Assembly (NCBI GenBank): GCA_019058515.1
Contig: JAHPYY010000084.1
Location: forward strand, 1 to 25,163
DNA: 25,163 nucleotides
Direction of reading: 5' to 3'
Source: Promethearchaeota archaeon
Lineage (GTDB): Archaea > Asgardarchaeota > Lokiarchaeia > Sigynarchaeales > SOKP01
Shown: positions 24,403-25,163 of the stretch, piece after piece
How positions within the stretch are numbered: position 1 is the stretch's first letter
Layout of the letters: every line of letters starts with the position of its first letter
Position numbers and translations under genes: made by a program
The notes under the pieces: generated by a model
The model's input: the letters and a program-made list of their open reading frames with translations, nothing else
What the model was told of the DNA's origin: nothing
Databases searched by the model: none

Positions 24403-25163
24403 ATGGTAAAAAAACATCATAAAAATATTTTAATTTTTTTGTTACTCGTACTCTCAACTGGATTTATTACTACAAACTTGATACAAAATAAATTTCACTT
24501 TCTAAGGACTCGACTTCAAGAAGAACCAATGAAATTCGAAGCAGAAATTCCGAGAGAATCTTTCACTACTGCGTGGACACCTAATGGAACAACTATTTGT
24601 GATGCAGATAATGAACAAGAAGATGTTAAAGCTATCGAATGTGAAGACCATGACGCTATTATTGTTTGGGAAGATAATAGAGGAGAAACCAATTTTGATA
24701 TTTACGCTCAAAGAATTGATTCCAATGGGGAGGTAAGATGGATTTCTAATGGATTGGGCATATGCAACGAATCTAATAACCAGAACTTTCCTGATATTAT
24801 TAGTGACGGAGTAGGGGGAGCCATCATTGCGTGGGAGGATAAACGAGAGGGAAGTAATAACGATATATATATGCAACGAATCAATTCGACTGGAGATGTA
24901 ATGTGGAAGCTTAATGGCACTGTTATTTGCAACGAAAGTAATAATCAGAGAAACCCCCGACTTATTAGCGATGGAGATGAGGGAGCAATCGTCGTCTGGA
25001 CGGATTATAGAACCGGATTGGGTGATATTTACGCTCAACAGGTAAACTCGACAGGGCATCCAAAGTGGAGGTATAATGGTACGGTTATTTGCAACGCAAG
25101 CAATACACAAGATAAACCTCAACTTGTAAGTGATGGTAATGGGGGAGCAATCATTGTATGGCA
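24403..25163 (+). CDS. Secreted repeat protein, beta-propeller-like (3' end outside window)
   Basis: ATG at 24403, with GGTGAT just upstream, opens a frame that runs off the right edge (253 codons seen). It starts with a signal or anchor peptide (KKHHKNILIFLLLVLSTGFI). Repeats of about 55 residues follow, with the pattern W-x-x-NGT-x-ICN-x-SNNQ, then SDG-x-GGAIIAWED-R, DIYAQRINSTG and W. Four units are begun: NGTTICDADNEQED, NGLGICNESNNQNF, NGTVICNESNNQRN and NGTVICNASNTQDK. NxS/T sequons recur in each. The alternating DG-x-GGAIIVW strands suggest a beta-propeller exposed outside the cell. The total length and any C-terminal anchor are unknown. Confidence 0.8.
   Translation, partial: MVKKHHKNILIFLLLVLSTGFITTNLIQNKFHFLRTRLQEEPMKFEAEIPRESFTTAWTPNGTTICDADNEQEDVKAIECEDHDAIIVWEDNRGETNFDIYAQRIDSNGEVRWISNGLGICNESNNQNFPDIISDGVGGAIIAWEDKREGSNNDIYMQRINSTGDVMWKLNGTVICNESNNQRNPRLISDGDEGAIVVWTDYRTGLGDIYAQQVNSTGHPKWRYNGTVICNASNTQDKPQLVSDGNGGAIIVW

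Noticed and set aside
1..25163. tRNA genes and CRISPR arrays
   Set aside because: GGTTC-like T-loop matches (for example near 871 and 1423) lack paired stems, and no regularly spaced repeats were seen.

Overview
The window most resembles an Asgard archaeon of the Lokiarchaeota type. This is inferred from gene content, not from a marker gene. The evidence is low GC with archaeal A/T-rich intergenic DNA, a heterodisulfide reductase HdrA with in-frame UGA (selenocysteine) codons, an EMC3/TMCO1-type insertase (DUF106), a Rag/Gtr-like GTPase with a C-terminal roadblock/longin-like domain, a TIR-domain gene, an FrhB-family protein, DUF996 and C_GCAxxG_C_C proteins, and an M29 aminopeptidase. No tRNA, rRNA, CRISPR array or insertion sequence was recognised.

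Layout. 1-1095 (-) is the 5' part of hdrA, running off the left edge and interrupted by three UGA codons that each replace a conserved Cys. 1525-5546 holds a DUF998-like membrane protein, an alpha/beta hydrolase, a small membrane protein with a helical tail, the EMC3/TMCO1-like protein, a decayed C-terminus of an FAD-dependent oxidoreductase, and a DUF996 membrane protein with a zinc ribbon. 5773-7982 (-) is a two-gene operon of divergent ketol-acid reductoisomerase-like paralogs that have lost catalytic residues. 8233-14662 holds a HEAT-repeat protein, a membrane protein, a membrane-anchored transglutaminase-like protein, a DUF2804 protein and an M29 aminopeptidase. The last two are divergent, with an 18-bp perfect palindrome midway between them.

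14663-17168 is a 2.5-kb stretch of broken genes: the tail of a URO-D-type methyltransferase, two unidentified degenerate reading frames and a frameshifted two-helix membrane protein. 17169-19531 carries an intact FrhB-family iron-sulfur flavoprotein and a family 2 glycosyltransferase. 19704-24166 mixes intact genes (C_GCAxxG_C_C protein, an HNH-like protein, DUF3795) with damaged ones: a TIR gene with a stop and two frameshifts, a GTPase whose P-loop is out of frame with the rest, a frameshifted DUF2283 gene, and a second copy of only the GTPase C-terminus. The window ends inside a secreted repeat protein (24403 onward).

How the genes fit together. HdrA and the FrhB-like protein are both electron-transfer modules (flavin plus 4Fe-4S) of the H2/F420/ferredoxin economy, but they lie 16 kb apart and are not an operon. 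The strongest novelty candidates are the triple-UGA hdrA and the tandem KARI-like pair. The clustering of broken GTPase and TIR genes suggests local gene turnover, although several breaks lie at homopolymer runs and could be sequencing errors.
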